NCBI GenBank assembly: GCA_019637695.1
Contig: JAHBVG010000055.1
Span: forward strand, 1 to 43,132
DNA from: Caldilineaceae bacterium
Lineage (GTDB): Bacteria; Chloroflexota; Anaerolineae; Caldilineales; Caldilineaceae
Direction: 5' to 3'
Length of the DNA stretch: 43,132 nt
Shown: piece after piece, positions 16,369 to 24,338 of the stretch
Numbering within the stretch: position 1 is the stretch's first letter
Layout of the letters: every line of letters begins with the position of its first letter
Notes under the pieces: generated by a model
Databases searched by the model: none
What the model saw: the letters and a program-made list of their open reading frames with translations, nothing else
What the model was told of the DNA's origin: nothing
Made by a program: the position numbers and the translations under genes

Positions 16369-16636
16369 GCAACTGTGGGCCAGCCAGGGTTCATCTTTTG
16401 CGCCGAGCGCGGATGCTATAGGTAATGGCGTCCCCACGCATTGCGTGGATCAGCGAATCTGGGCTGCACCCGCTTTCTTTTTCCCCGTTTGACGTCCACC
16501 ATCGATTTGCTTAGACTATCCCTCACCCAAACCAGCCTATTCGACCCCTCGCCCCATCCATCAGGCGGGTGAGGCCCTATCTTTGTGCAGAGTGGATTGT
16601 TTGCCGACCGCTGTGGAATATACGGATTGACAGCCG
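16369..16636. other. Gene-free spacer with two small inverted repeats
   Basis: No ORF is supported here. A tight hairpin, CCACGC-ATT-GCGTGG, lies around 16434-16449 with no following T-run, and an 8-bp inverted repeat, CCTCACCC (16521-16528) with GGGTGAGG (16567-16574), lies nearer the next gene. The promoter of the following SARP-family gene must lie here; no convincing -35/-10 pair was seen. Confidence 0.4.
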
Positions 16637-19600
16637 ATGTCTCTGCTTGCGCTCACGCTGCTCGGCGTCTTTCAACTGATCGATGGTGAAAGCGTGATTC
16701 TGGAGCAGGCGCGCCTGCCCGAATTGATCGCGTACATCGCCCTGCAGGGTCGAAAGCCTATCCCGCGCCAATCGCTCGCCTTTCTCTTCTGGCCCGACTC
16801 ATCCGAAGGACAGGCGCGCACCAATCTGCGCAATCTGCTCTTCAAACTGCGGACGGCGTGGCCGCGCGCCGAGCAATTTATTGCCATCGACCGTTCTGAG
16901 ATCCGCTGGGAGACAGTTGAATCTTGCCAGATCGACGTTGTTGAATTTGAGGCGGCGCTGGCAGCCAGCGCCGAAAGTACAAATCCCAAACAGAAAGAAG
17001 CAGAGTTGCAGCGAGCGCTGGCGCTCTACAAGGGCGATCTGCTGCCCGATCTCTACGAGGATTGGGTGCTGCAAGAACGGGAACGGCTGCGCGGTCTCTT
17101 TTTGCAAGCATTGGAACAGTTGATGCTGCTGTTGGAAGCTCAGCGTCGCTACGACGAGGCTATTGATGAGGCGCAACGTCTCCTCCAGGCCGATCCCCTG
17201 CAAGAGACAAGCCACCGCCATCTCATGCGTCTTTTCACGGCCAATGGGGATCGCGCGGCGGCGTTGCGCACCTACCACACCTGCGTCTCCATCCTCGAAC
17301 GCGAACTGAGCGTACACCCCAGCGCCGCCACACAGGAACTTTACAACCGCCTGCTCAATTTGGAGAGTAACACGCCGACCGCGCATACAGCGCTGATCCA
17401 AACCATGCCACTGGTCGGGCGTCACCCAGAGTGGCAGCAGTTGATGACGGCCTGGCAAGAGACGCGTCAGGACCGGGCGCAGCTGGTGGTGATCAGCGGG
17501 GAAGCAGGGATTGGCAAGACCCGGCTGGCCGAGGAACTCATCGATCTGGCAGCGCATCAGGGTTACACGATGGCGAGCAGCCGAGCCTACGCCGCCGAGG
17601 GCGCCTTATCCTACGCGCCGGTGAGCGAATGGCTGCGCCGCCAGCCGATCCGCCAGATTGTGGCGCAGATGGAGCCCATCTGGCAGGTGGAAATCGCGCG
17701 GCTGTTGCCCGAACTACTGCAGGAACACCCGGCGCTGCCGCCGCCCGGGCCCCTGCGTGAGGGATGGCAGAAACAGCGTTTCTTCGAGGGGCTGGCCCGC
17801 GTCTTTCTGGCTGCGCCCCAACCGACGCTGCTGCACATGGACGATTTGCAGTGGTGCGACGAGGAGACGCTGACCTTCCTCCATTATCTGCTGCGCTCGG
17901 CTCGCCAGGCGCAGTTGCTCGTCGTGGGCACGGCGCGCAGCGAAGACGTGGACGAGACTCATCCACTCAGCCGCCTGTTGGCCATGCTGCGCCAGGATGA
18001 TCTGCTGCGAGAGATCGAACTGGGACCGCTCAGCGCTGAGGAGACTGCGCGCTTAGCCACCCAGACCATAGGGGAAGCCATTTCCGACCGAGTGCAGGAC
18101 CATCTTTACCGTACGAGCGAGGGTCACCCGCTCTTTCTGATCGAGATGATCCGCATGCGGGACGCAGAGCGCGGAAGAGAGACTGCGCCGCTGTTCCCAG
18201 CGGACGAGTGCAGACCGCAGACAGCGCAGATGGATTTCTCGCCTTCTCACCGCCCATCCTCGCTACCCCCTAAGATCCAAACCATTATTGGCGCACGTCT
18301 GGCGCAGATCTCATCCGCAGCGCGAGAACTGGCCCAGTTGGCGGCGGTAGTGGGGCGAGAATTCAGCTTTACCATCCTGCAAGCAGCCAGCCGCGTCGAT
18401 GAGGAAGCCCTGGTCCTGGCGCTGGACGAACTCTGGCAGCGACGCATTATACGCGAACAAGGTGACGACGTTTACGACTTCAGCCACGACCGCATCCGCG
18501 AGGTGACTTACGCTGAGATCAGCAACGCCCGCCGCCGGTTTTTGCATCGACGGGCGGCGTCTGCACTGGAGAGTATTCATGCTCAGGCGCTTGACGGCGT
18601 CAGCGCGCAGATCGCTGTCCATTTTCATCAGGCTGGCGATCATGAACGCGCACGTCACTATTACCGGCGTGCTGCGGACTATGCCATGAATCGCTTCGCC
18701 ACCGAGGAAGCGCAGCGCCATCTACAAGCCGCATTAGCGTTAACACCAACAACCTATCTTGAGGAGAGATTTACCCTGCTCACGATGCTGCAACAAGTCT
18801 ATACCTGGCAGATGCTATTCCCAGAATGGGAAGAAACGCTCGACAGTATGGAGATGCTCGCAGCAGCGTTGAACGACGACAGGCGGAGAGCAGAATGCGC
18901 CGTCTACCGATCCAAATGGTTTGCAAGTGCAGGGCAGAATCACGAACATAGCAGCAAAGCAGAGGAAGCGATTGTCCTGGCTGAACAGATCGGCGCTACC
19001 GATATCCTGGCGATGGCTTATATTGAAAGGGGTTCATCCTATTGGGACATCAGCCGCTTTGTCGAAGCCCGTCCCTTGCTGCAAAAAGGTGCAGAACTTG
19101 CCCACCAGGTAGGGCTGCCTATCTATGAAGAAGAAGCGTTACAGATGTTAGCCGCTCTGGGTATGTTCACGGGCATGCGCGCCGAGGATCTCCAGCAGAT
19201 AGTTAATCGCTGTTGGGCAATTGGGCGCGAACAAAATCATTTCCGCAGCTTAACCTCGGTCTACAACAAGTTTGGCTATCTGCCCGTGGCCCAAGGCGAA
19301 GGAGAATACGACGAAGCCCGCCGCTGGTATGGAGAAAGCTTGGAGCTATCTCGCTCAATGGGTGACATGTCCAACATCTCTCAATCACTCATCAACCTCA
19401 TTGTATTGGAGACAGTTGACGGCAACTACGCCGCCGGCATCGCTCGATCTGAGGAGTTTCTGGCTCTGCACCAGGGCGTTATGACGCCAGTGCATCGCGG
19501 ACGCTACCTCAACTACTGGGGCGATCTTCTGACGAATGTGGGATTGTTTGAAGTGGTACTGACACAACAAACTAAATCCCTGGCGTTGCTGGCCCAGATC

Positions 19601-20203
19601 GGGCTGCATCACTTCAATGTGAAAACATTGGTGGAGTTGGCCTGGCTCCAACATTTGATGGGAGACAACGAGGGCGCGCTGGCCCATGCCAGCGAAGCGT
19701 TGAGGATCGTTACCGGCACCGGCGATACTCGATACCAGGCCATCGCCCTAACCCGTCAGGGTTACGCATTGCACAACCTGGGCGATCTCGACGCGGCCGC
19801 GGCAGCATTTGAACAGGGCCACACCCTCCACCGGCAGATGGAACAGTTCAACCGCAGTATGGCGCCATTGGCCGGGCTGGCGCGCATTGCCATGGATCGA
19901 GGCGACGCTGCGCAGGCCATACAGATTGCCGATCAGATCCACACCCATCTCCAATCCCACCGGTTGGATCGCACCATCGAAGCCTGTCGCGTTCACCTCA
20001 CCGCGATTCGCATCCTCCGCGCTGCGGACGATCCGCGCGCCAAGTGGGTCCTACAGACGGCATGGGAGCATCTACAACAGCGGGCCGCCACCATCTACGA
20101 TCCGGATTGGCTGCGCCATTTCTGGCAGGTAGCCGATCACCGGGCGGTGGTCGAAGCGGTATCAGCGGCAGAACTTTGCTGCCCGTTGCCTGCCAGAGAC
20201 TGA
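16637..20203 (+). CDS. BTAD transcriptional activator with AAA ATPase and TPR
   Basis: A 1188-residue regulator of a different subclass from the two SARP paralogues. The N-terminal winged helix (LALTLLGVFQLIDGE, ARTNLRNLLFKL) and BTAD region (about 95-245, ending CVSILERELSVHPSAA) are followed by an AAA_16-like predicted ATPase. Its Walker A is GEAGIGKTRLAE near 288 and its Walker B LLHMDDLQWCDE near 397, a layout typical of MalT/LuxR-like and adenylate-cyclase-associated ATPases. Long TPR-like repeats (about 680-1140) complete it. No C-terminal LuxR HTH is seen. The 3' end overlaps the convergent Rpn-like gene by 67 bases. No 11-bp repeat precedes it, so its regulation differs from the other two. 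Confidence 0.85.
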   Translation: MSLLALTLLGVFQLIDGESVILEQARLPELIAYIALQGRKPIPRQSLAFLFWPDSSEGQARTNLRNLLFKLRTAWPRAEQFIAIDRSEIRWETVESCQIDVVEFEAALAASAESTNPKQKEAELQRALALYKGDLLPDLYEDWVLQERERLRGLFLQALEQLMLLLEAQRRYDEAIDEAQRLLQADPLQETSHRHLMRLFTANGDRAAALRTYHTCVSILERELSVHPSAATQELYNRLLNLESNTPTAHTALIQTMPLVGRHPEWQQLMTAWQETRQDRAQLVVISGEAGIGKTRLAEELIDLAAHQGYTMASSRAYAAEGALSYAPVSEWLRRQPIRQIVAQMEPIWQVEIARLLPELLQEHPALPPPGPLREGWQKQRFFEGLARVFLAAPQPTLLHMDDLQWCDEETLTFLHYLLRSARQAQLLVVGTARSEDVDETHPLSRLLAMLRQDDLLREIELGPLSAEETARLATQTIGEAISDRVQDHLYRTSEGHPLFLIEMIRMRDAERGRETAPLFPADECRPQTAQMDFSPSHRPSSLPPKIQTIIGARLAQISSAARELAQLAAVVGREFSFTILQAASRVDEEALVLALDELWQRRIIREQGDDVYDFSHDRIREVTYAEISNARRRFLHRRAASALESIHAQALDGVSAQIAVHFHQAGDHERARHYYRRAADYAMNRFATEEAQRHLQAALALTPTTYLEERFTLLTMLQQVYTWQMLFPEWEETLDSMEMLAAALNDDRRRAECAVYRSKWFASAGQNHEHSSKAEEAIVLAEQIGATDILAMAYIERGSSYWDISRFVEARPLLQKGAELAHQVGLPIYEEEALQMLAALGMFTGMRAEDLQQIVNRCWAIGREQNHFRSLTSVYNKFGYLPVAQGEGEYDEARRWYGESLELSRSMGDMSNISQSLINLIVLETVDGNYAAGIARSEEFLALHQGVMTPVHRGRYLNYWGDLLTNVGLFEVVLTQQTKSLALLAQIGLHHFNVKTLVELAWLQHLMGDNEGALAHASEALRIVTGTGDTRYQAIALTRQGYALHNLGDLDAAAAAFEQGHTLHRQMEQFNRSMAPLAGLARIAMDRGDAAQAIQIADQIHTHLQSHRLDRTIEACRVHLTAIRILRAADDPRAKWVLQTAWEHLQQRAATIYDPDWLRHFWQVADHRAVVEAVSAAELCCPLPARD

Positions 20204-21228
20204 ACAGTAGCAGCTTCGAACGTCGCCAGCGTATCAGCGCTCAGGGCCAGACGAAACAGCGCCCGCAGCCGGTCTGTTTGTTTCACCTGGGCGAGTTGTT
20301 CCTCCAACGTTGCCGGCGCATCCCCAAACCGCACTTGTAAAGTTTCCAAGATAGCTTCGCGCAGCGCCTGCTCGATGCCCTGCTCGATACCCTGCTCGAT
20401 GCCCTGCTCGATACCCTGCTCGATACCTTGTTCGATACCCTGTTCGATGCCCTGTTCAATGCCTTGCTCGATACCGCGTTGCTCGGCCATTCTTTCGATT
20501 GATGTCACGTATCGCATCCTATGGGTCTCCTCATATCGCTCCAGATCCATTGAGAACTGTTGTGCCAGTTCTATCGGCAATATCATGAGCCAGTCAATAA
20601 ACCGGAACAATTCCAGTACATCTTGACGGCTGTAACCCCGTTCGTAGAGCAGACGCGTGAGTGTGAACTTCCACAGCCGCCTATCATCAGGATTGCGCCG
20701 CGTCTCCACTGTCTTCAGATGGGCCATAACCACGATGGCAAAGGGATTTGGATCCTGCACCAATTCCGCCCAGCGCTCCTGGTAATCCAACAGCTTTACT
20801 GTCGCGAACTTCAGCAGCACCTCTGTACCCCACAACTTATAGCCGTATTGCCGCGGCCGCCACCTGCGGTTGCCGTCAGTCAACACGGCCAGGCTCACCA
20901 CTTTCCGCCGAAAGCGGTCGAAGATCCGATAGTTATAGATGTAGATGCGTTCTGGGAAATCTACATCCTTTTGCCCCTGCACCTCAATGTGGATCAGCAC
21001 CCAGAGTTCCTCACCACCCTGTTGCCAGACCTTCACCAGCTTGTCCACGCGGCGGGCGCCGGTCTCTGCGTCCCGCACCACCTGCTGTAGCTCCTGGTCC
21101 AGGAATTCGTAGCCGCGACGCCAATCTACCCCGGCGTAGATCGCAGGAAAGAAAAAGGCCATGAACTCGGGTAGGTAGTGTTCGAGGATCTCTTTCCACG
21201 GCGAGTCATAGTCAGCCTGTTGTGTCAT
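20137..21228 (-). CDS. Rpn/PD-(D/E)XK nuclease-family protein with GIEQ repeats
   Basis: A 363-residue protein of the Rpn/YhgA-like (PDDEXK nuclease family transposase) group. The fold's acidic site is visible as RRVDKLVKV followed by WVLIHIEVQGQ (E-x-Q), then the conserved IYNYRIFDRF. Family members show DNA endonuclease activity or accompany mobile DNA. Near residues 253-288 the chain carries nine perfect GIEQ tetrapeptides encoded by a 12-bp minisatellite, likely a flexible or coiled-coil linker to the C-terminal helical domain. ATG 21228 is the start. The last 67 bases lie antisense to the SARP-family gene, so the two transcripts collide. Confidence 0.75.
   Translation of the reverse strand: MTQQADYDSPWKEILEHYLPEFMAFFFPAIYAGVDWRRGYEFLDQELQQVVRDAETGARRVDKLVKVWQQGGEELWVLIHIEVQGQKDVDFPERIYIYNYRIFDRFRRKVVSLAVLTDGNRRWRPRQYGYKLWGTEVLLKFATVKLLDYQERWAELVQDPNPFAIVVMAHLKTVETRRNPDDRRLWKFTLTRLLYERGYSRQDVLELFRFIDWLMILPIELAQQFSMDLERYEETHRMRYVTSIERMAEQRGIEQGIEQGIEQGIEQGIEQGIEQGIEQGIEQGIEQALREAILETLQVRFGDAPATLEEQLAQVKQTDRLRALFRLALSADTLATFEAATVQSLAGNGQQSSAADTASTTAR
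20368..20475. repeat. 12-bp coding minisatellite, 9 units
   Basis: Nine head-to-tail 12-bp units of the type CTGCTCGATRCC, with a few third-position and wobble substitutions, encode nine GIEQ tetrapeptides on the minus strand. All changes are synonymous. The unit length is a multiple of three, so copy-number change would lengthen or shorten the linker without a frameshift. Confidence 0.95.
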
Positions 21229-21314
21229 CGTCGTCTACTTCTACGCGGGTTGATCGACCTGGATGCTTTATTGTAGCACAGAGTATGGTTATCAGTGGTG
21301 TGATCGTCGGGCGC

Positions 21315-21416
21315 GGGTGCATTTCAATCGGGGACGAGAATGCTCTACGCCGGTCCGTGACCGGCGGCGGTCGAGCCACGGACCCAACCGGAGCGCCCCC
21401 AAACTGAAATGCGCCC
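21315..21416. repeat. Palindromic dispersed element, copy A
   Basis: The outer arms GGGTGCATTTCA (21315-21326) and TGAAATGCGCCC (21405-21416) pair throughout if one G-U is allowed. Inside lie GTCCGTG and CACGGAC, and CCGGTC-CGT-GACCGG. A core of about 60 bp (GAGAATGCTCT, CCGGTCC, TGACCGGCGGCGGTC, CACGG) recurs in inverse orientation at 23872-23931. It looks like a MITE-like or structured-RNA element. Apart from it, 21229-21538 holds no supported gene. Confidence 0.7.
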
Positions 21417-21538
21417 TCGAGCGCTTTCGCCAGAAACGATTTTCCTCGCTGTTTCAGCAACTCAGAAACGATCTAGAAACGTTTGGATTGATATTCTCAC
21501 ATCATCTCAACACCGCAGTGAAACCGAGAGGAGTGCAG

Positions 21539-21766
21539 ATGGCAGACACACCCCAGCCGCGTTCGCCGCCAATCTTTACCATCCGCCTCTGGCAAGAGCC
21601 ATTGGACGCCGACCATGTGGAATGGCGCGGTGAGGTCAAGAACATCCTCAGCGGCGAAGTCCGCTACTTTCGGGATTGGAAGACCCTGGCGCTTTTGCTT
21701 CCTCGTATGCTCGATGATGAGAACACGGATAGCGAAGGAATGACAGGATCGGTAAGGGATCGATGA
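21539..21766 (+). CDS. Small orphan protein, W-R-G family
   Basis: A 75-residue protein: proline-rich start, then FTIRLWQEPLDADHVEWRGE, a following NILSGEVRYFRDWKTL strand-turn-helix, and an acidic tail. GAGAGGAG precedes ATG 21539 at good spacing, so the start is well supported although the frame is open upstream. It resembles the short protein at 7624-7836 and, from memory, many unannotated Chloroflexota proteins with the pattern R-(x)n-WRG-(x)n-SGE-xx-F. Function unknown; probably a small single-domain beta protein. It lies 107 bases upstream of the secreted OsmC/YdhR protein and could share its transcript. Confidence 0.65.
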   Translation: MADTPQPRSPPIFTIRLWQEPLDADHVEWRGEVKNILSGEVRYFRDWKTLALLLPRMLDDENTDSEGMTGSVRDR

Positions 21767-21873
21767 GAAAGTGTGTAGCTCCCGGTTAGGCAAGATCGGC
21801 TAGAGTAACCTTGTCGCAATCGGGATAGTCCCAATTTGTTCGGTCCACTTTTTTAGACCAAAGGAGAGAAACC

Positions 21874-23667
21874 ATGAAACAGAGAACGATTGCACTGTTG
21901 GCGTTGGCAGCATTGCTGGCATTGACGCTCTGGCTGCCGGGGATGACCGTCAGCGGCGTCCTGGCGCAGGGGGCGACGCCCACGCCAGCCGCCGAGGAGG
22001 AAGAGGCCGACGAGGAGTTGGCCGAGGAAGAAGAGGAAGACGAAGAGGTAGAGGAAGAAGCCGATATCCAAGGTGACGAATTAGAACCGAATCTGGTCAC
22101 AGCCAGGGTGGTCGCGGATCTGGTGCGGCCAGGTCGGTTGATCATGTCCGCCCGCGGCAATCACTGGATCTACGACTCGGTAGCCCCGCTCAACGGGCCA
22201 AACGAAGCGGTGAACCCAATGGATGCCATCTTGGGCGCGCTGATCTCCTGTGGCATGTTCATCTACGAAGCCGTGGCGATTGAGAACGAGATCGCCCTCG
22301 ACAGCATCTCGGCCACCGCTGCCGGCGAACTGGACCTGCGCGGCGTCTCCGGCGCAGCGGCAGTCAATCCCCGCATCCGCGCCCTCTATGTGACCATGAA
22401 CGTGGAAGGGCCAACTGCCGAAGAGGCCGCCATGATGGCCGAAGCCTTTAGCCGGCGCTGCCCCATCTACACCACGCTGGCTATGTCGGCCCCCATCGAG
22501 GTGATCAACGTGGTGGATGGCGAGGAGCAGGAAGCCTTCGCCACTGAAGCCACGCCCATCATCGAAGCAGACAAAGAAGAGATCGAATTGTCCCTGGCCC
22601 GGCCCAGCGCCCGCGGTCGCCTTGTGGAGTTTGGCCGGGCGATGATCTCGGCCCGCGGCAACCATTGGATCTACGACTCGGTGCCGCCCATCAACGGCCC
22701 CAACGAAGAGGTCAACCCGATGGATGCGTTCGTCGGTACGCTGCCTGGCTGCGGCATCATGGTCTACGAAGCCGTTACCCGCGACCTGGGTATCCCATTG
22801 CACTCGATCAACGCCACGGCGGAAGCGGATTTCGATCCACGCGGCGTGGCTGGGTCCAACGTCAATCCGCGCATCCGCGCCTTCCGCGTTACCATGAATG
22901 TGGATGGGCCGACCGCCGAGGAAGCGGAGATGCTGGCCGACGAATGGCGCGCCCGCTGCCCCATCTACACCACCTTCGAACGCGCCGCGCCGATTGAGAT
23001 CACAAACCGGCTGATGGGCGAAGGTTCCGCCATCCTCGAAGTGGAATTCACCTACAACGTGGATACGGAAGAATACCTCACCCTGGCCTCAGATTTCGCT
23101 GAAGCCTTCCTGTCGGTGGATGGAATGCTCTGGAAACTGTGGAAGATCAACGCGGATGAGAGTCGAGCCGGCGGCGTCTATCTCTTTAAGGATGCGGCTG
23201 CGCGCCAGGCTTATCTGGATGGCGACCTCTTCGCGGCTGTGCAAAGTCACCCGTCCTTCAGCGACTTCCGAATTCACGCCTACGACGTGGTGCGGGATGA
23301 ATCGATCCTGACCCATGCGCCATTGATGGCTGCCACCGGCGCGAGCGACGATGTCGAGCCCGGTATGCTGCTCCAGGTCAACTTCGCCTATAACGTCAGC
23401 GCCGGCGACTTCCTGGCTGCGGTTTCCCCGCTGGCCGAGGATTTCGTAAACACCGAGGGTCTGCGTTGGAAGATCTGGGCGCTGGATGAGGAAGGGAGCC
23501 AGTTTAGCGGCATCCTCTACTTTGAGGACGCGGAGAGCATGGACGCCTTCCTCGGAAGCGAGCTGGCCGAGATCATCACCACCCATCCGGCGTTGAGCGA
23601 TTTTGAGATCACCTTCTATGGAGTGATGGCGGAGGAATCGTTGATCACGCGTGCGCCGATCCAGTAA
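21874..23667 (+). CDS. Secreted protein with two OsmC-like and two YdhR-like domains
   Basis: A 597-residue protein with a Sec signal peptide (1-32; KQR then a long Leu/Ala stretch, cut near VLAQG) and a Glu-rich linker (about 40-70). Domains follow as OsmC-like 1 (about 85-210), OsmC-like 2 (about 240-375), YdhR-like 1 (about 385-485) and YdhR-like 2 (about 497-597). Each OsmC-like copy has the GNHWIYDS start, a helix Cys (ISCGMF, C126; PGCGIM, C293) and the second Cys in RCPIYTT (C196, C362), so both redox pairs appear intact. The YdhR copies read EVEFTYNVDTEEY and QVNFAYNVSAGDF. OsmC/Ohr enzymes reduce organic peroxides and are normally cytoplasmic; a secreted double-OsmC, double-YdhR chain is unusual. 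AAAGGAGAG supports ATG 21874. Confidence 0.8.
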   Translation: MKQRTIALLALAALLALTLWLPGMTVSGVLAQGATPTPAAEEEEADEELAEEEEEDEEVEEEADIQGDELEPNLVTARVVADLVRPGRLIMSARGNHWIYDSVAPLNGPNEAVNPMDAILGALISCGMFIYEAVAIENEIALDSISATAAGELDLRGVSGAAAVNPRIRALYVTMNVEGPTAEEAAMMAEAFSRRCPIYTTLAMSAPIEVINVVDGEEQEAFATEATPIIEADKEEIELSLARPSARGRLVEFGRAMISARGNHWIYDSVPPINGPNEEVNPMDAFVGTLPGCGIMVYEAVTRDLGIPLHSINATAEADFDPRGVAGSNVNPRIRAFRVTMNVDGPTAEEAEMLADEWRARCPIYTTFERAAPIEITNRLMGEGSAILEVEFTYNVDTEEYLTLASDFAEAFLSVDGMLWKLWKINADESRAGGVYLFKDAAARQAYLDGDLFAAVQSHPSFSDFRIHAYDVVRDESILTHAPLMAATGASDDVEPGMLLQVNFAYNVSAGDFLAAVSPLAEDFVNTEGLRWKIWALDEEGSQFSGILYFEDAESMDAFLGSELAEIITTHPALSDFEITFYGVMAEESLITRAPIQ

Positions 23668-23676
23668 GGAGAAGCC

Positions 23677-23729
23677 GGAAACGTGAAGTGTGAAATGTAA
23701 AGGATAACTCGGTCGCGTTTCACGTTTCC
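23677..23729. repeat. Inverted repeat with heptad half, possible terminator
   Basis: GGAAACGTGAA (23677-23687) pairs with TTCACGTTTCC (23719-23729) just after the stop of the secreted protein. The left arm is part of a heptad run (ACGTGAA, GTGTGAA, ATGTAAA). It could stop transcription or be a repeat element; there is no strong T-run. Confidence 0.4.
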
Positions 23730-23784
23730 TGCCTCATACGCTGTCCACCATGCGTGTCACATTCACAGAAAGAAAGCTGGCCCC

Positions 23785-23937
23785 ATGACCAAACTGATCA
23801 AAGTAGCGACTCGTTCCGAATCTGCGCTGGTAGCCGGCGCAATTGTCGGCTTGCTGCGCGAAAACCAGCAGGCCCGTGACCCGACCGCCGCCGGTCATGG
23901 ACCGGCGCAGAGCATTCTCACCTCCGATTTGAACTAG
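23785..23937 (+). pseudogene. spoVS-like gene truncated by a repeat element
   Basis: ATG 23785 opens a 50-codon frame. Residues 3-29 (KLIKVATRSESALVAGAI, then VGLLRENQQ) match the N-terminal strand and first helix of the SpoVS (stage V sporulation protein S) DNA/RNA-binding family. From residue 30 on the frame is encoded by the palindromic element at 23872-23931 and stops at TAG 23937. SpoVS proteins are about 86 residues, so the second half, including the QAIKA helix and later strands, is missing, and I see no remainder downstream. I read it as a gene cut by the element, although a stable short peptide is possible. Confidence 0.6.
23872..23931. repeat. Palindromic dispersed element, copy B (core)
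   Basis: Read on the minus strand this matches the core of copy A at 21327-21383: GAGAATGCTCT, CGCCGGTCC, TGACCGGCGGCGGTC and CACGG, with a few substitutions. It contains the hairpin CCGGTC-ATG-GACCGG. It replaces the second half of the SpoVS-like gene. The long outer arms of copy A are not obvious here. Confidence 0.7.
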
Positions 23938-24058
23938 AACCAGCGGCACCCGCATTTGCAGATTCAGAAAGCTTGGTCTATAATTGCCCAGTTGAGTGAC
24001 CGACAATCAGACGCTGTCAAGCAGTTTGCAACATTGAAGTCTTGGGGAGGATATTGTC

Positions 24059-24220
24059 ATGGCGAAGAAGGGTCCACGCGTGCTGGTCAAGATGCGCAGC
24101 ACCGAAAGCAGCCACATGTATTTGACGGAAAAGAACCGTCGCAATGATACTGCGCGGTTAGAGCTACGCAAGTACGATCCCGTTGTGCGACGGCACGTGA
24201 TCTATCGCGAAGCCAAGTAA
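24059..24220 (+). CDS. rpmG: 50S ribosomal protein L33
   Basis: A 53-residue L33: MAKKGPRVLVKMRSTESS, then the family signature YLTEKNRRND and a C-terminus DPVVRRHVIYREAK. It is the zinc-free form, since none of the four cysteines of the C+ type is present. It binds the 50S subunit near the E site. GGGAGG lies 7-8 bases before the ATG, and a strong intrinsic terminator follows 26 bases after the stop, so it is probably transcribed alone. The usual partners (secE, nusG) are not adjacent. Confidence 0.95.
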   Translation: MAKKGPRVLVKMRSTESSHMYLTEKNRRNDTARLELRKYDPVVRRHVIYREAK

Positions 24221-24245
24221 GCGCACAACCTTTTTCGAGTCGCGT

Positions 24246-24286
24246 AAACAAGACGCAGGGGATCGATCCCCTGCGTCTTGTTTTTC
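24246..24286 (+). terminator. Intrinsic terminator after rpmG
   Basis: A perfect 19-bp inverted repeat AAACAAGACGCAGGGGATC/GATCCCCTGCGTCTTGTTT with its centre at 24264/24265, running into TTTTT and CCTTT. It is the strongest terminator-like structure in the window, and its A-rich left arm makes it potentially bidirectional. Confidence 0.92.
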
Positions 24287-24338
24287 CTTTGCTCAGTCAT
24301 TTCAACAGTATACCGACGCAGATTGAAAGCGATACGTC

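Noticed and set aside
16434..16449. Terminator after the DUF5615 toxin gene
   Set aside because: The CCACGC/GCGTGG hairpin is not followed by a T-run and lies about 65 bases from the stop.
8211..20203. The three STAND/AAA regulators as an anti-phage (Avs-like) defence cluster
   Set aside because: All three have N-terminal winged-helix plus BTAD domains and no nuclease, protease or pore effector domain; transcriptional activation explains them better.
20375..20626. Cys/Pro/Met-repeat plus-strand frame
   Set aside because: Antisense reading of the 12-bp GIEQ minisatellite; the repeat keeps the minus-strand peptide through synonymous changes.
23734..24006. 90-codon minus-strand frame containing ENALRRSMTGGGR
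   Set aside because: The apparent similarity to a frame at 21222-21407 comes from the palindromic repeat element, not from a protein; the spoVS-like frame lies on the other strand.
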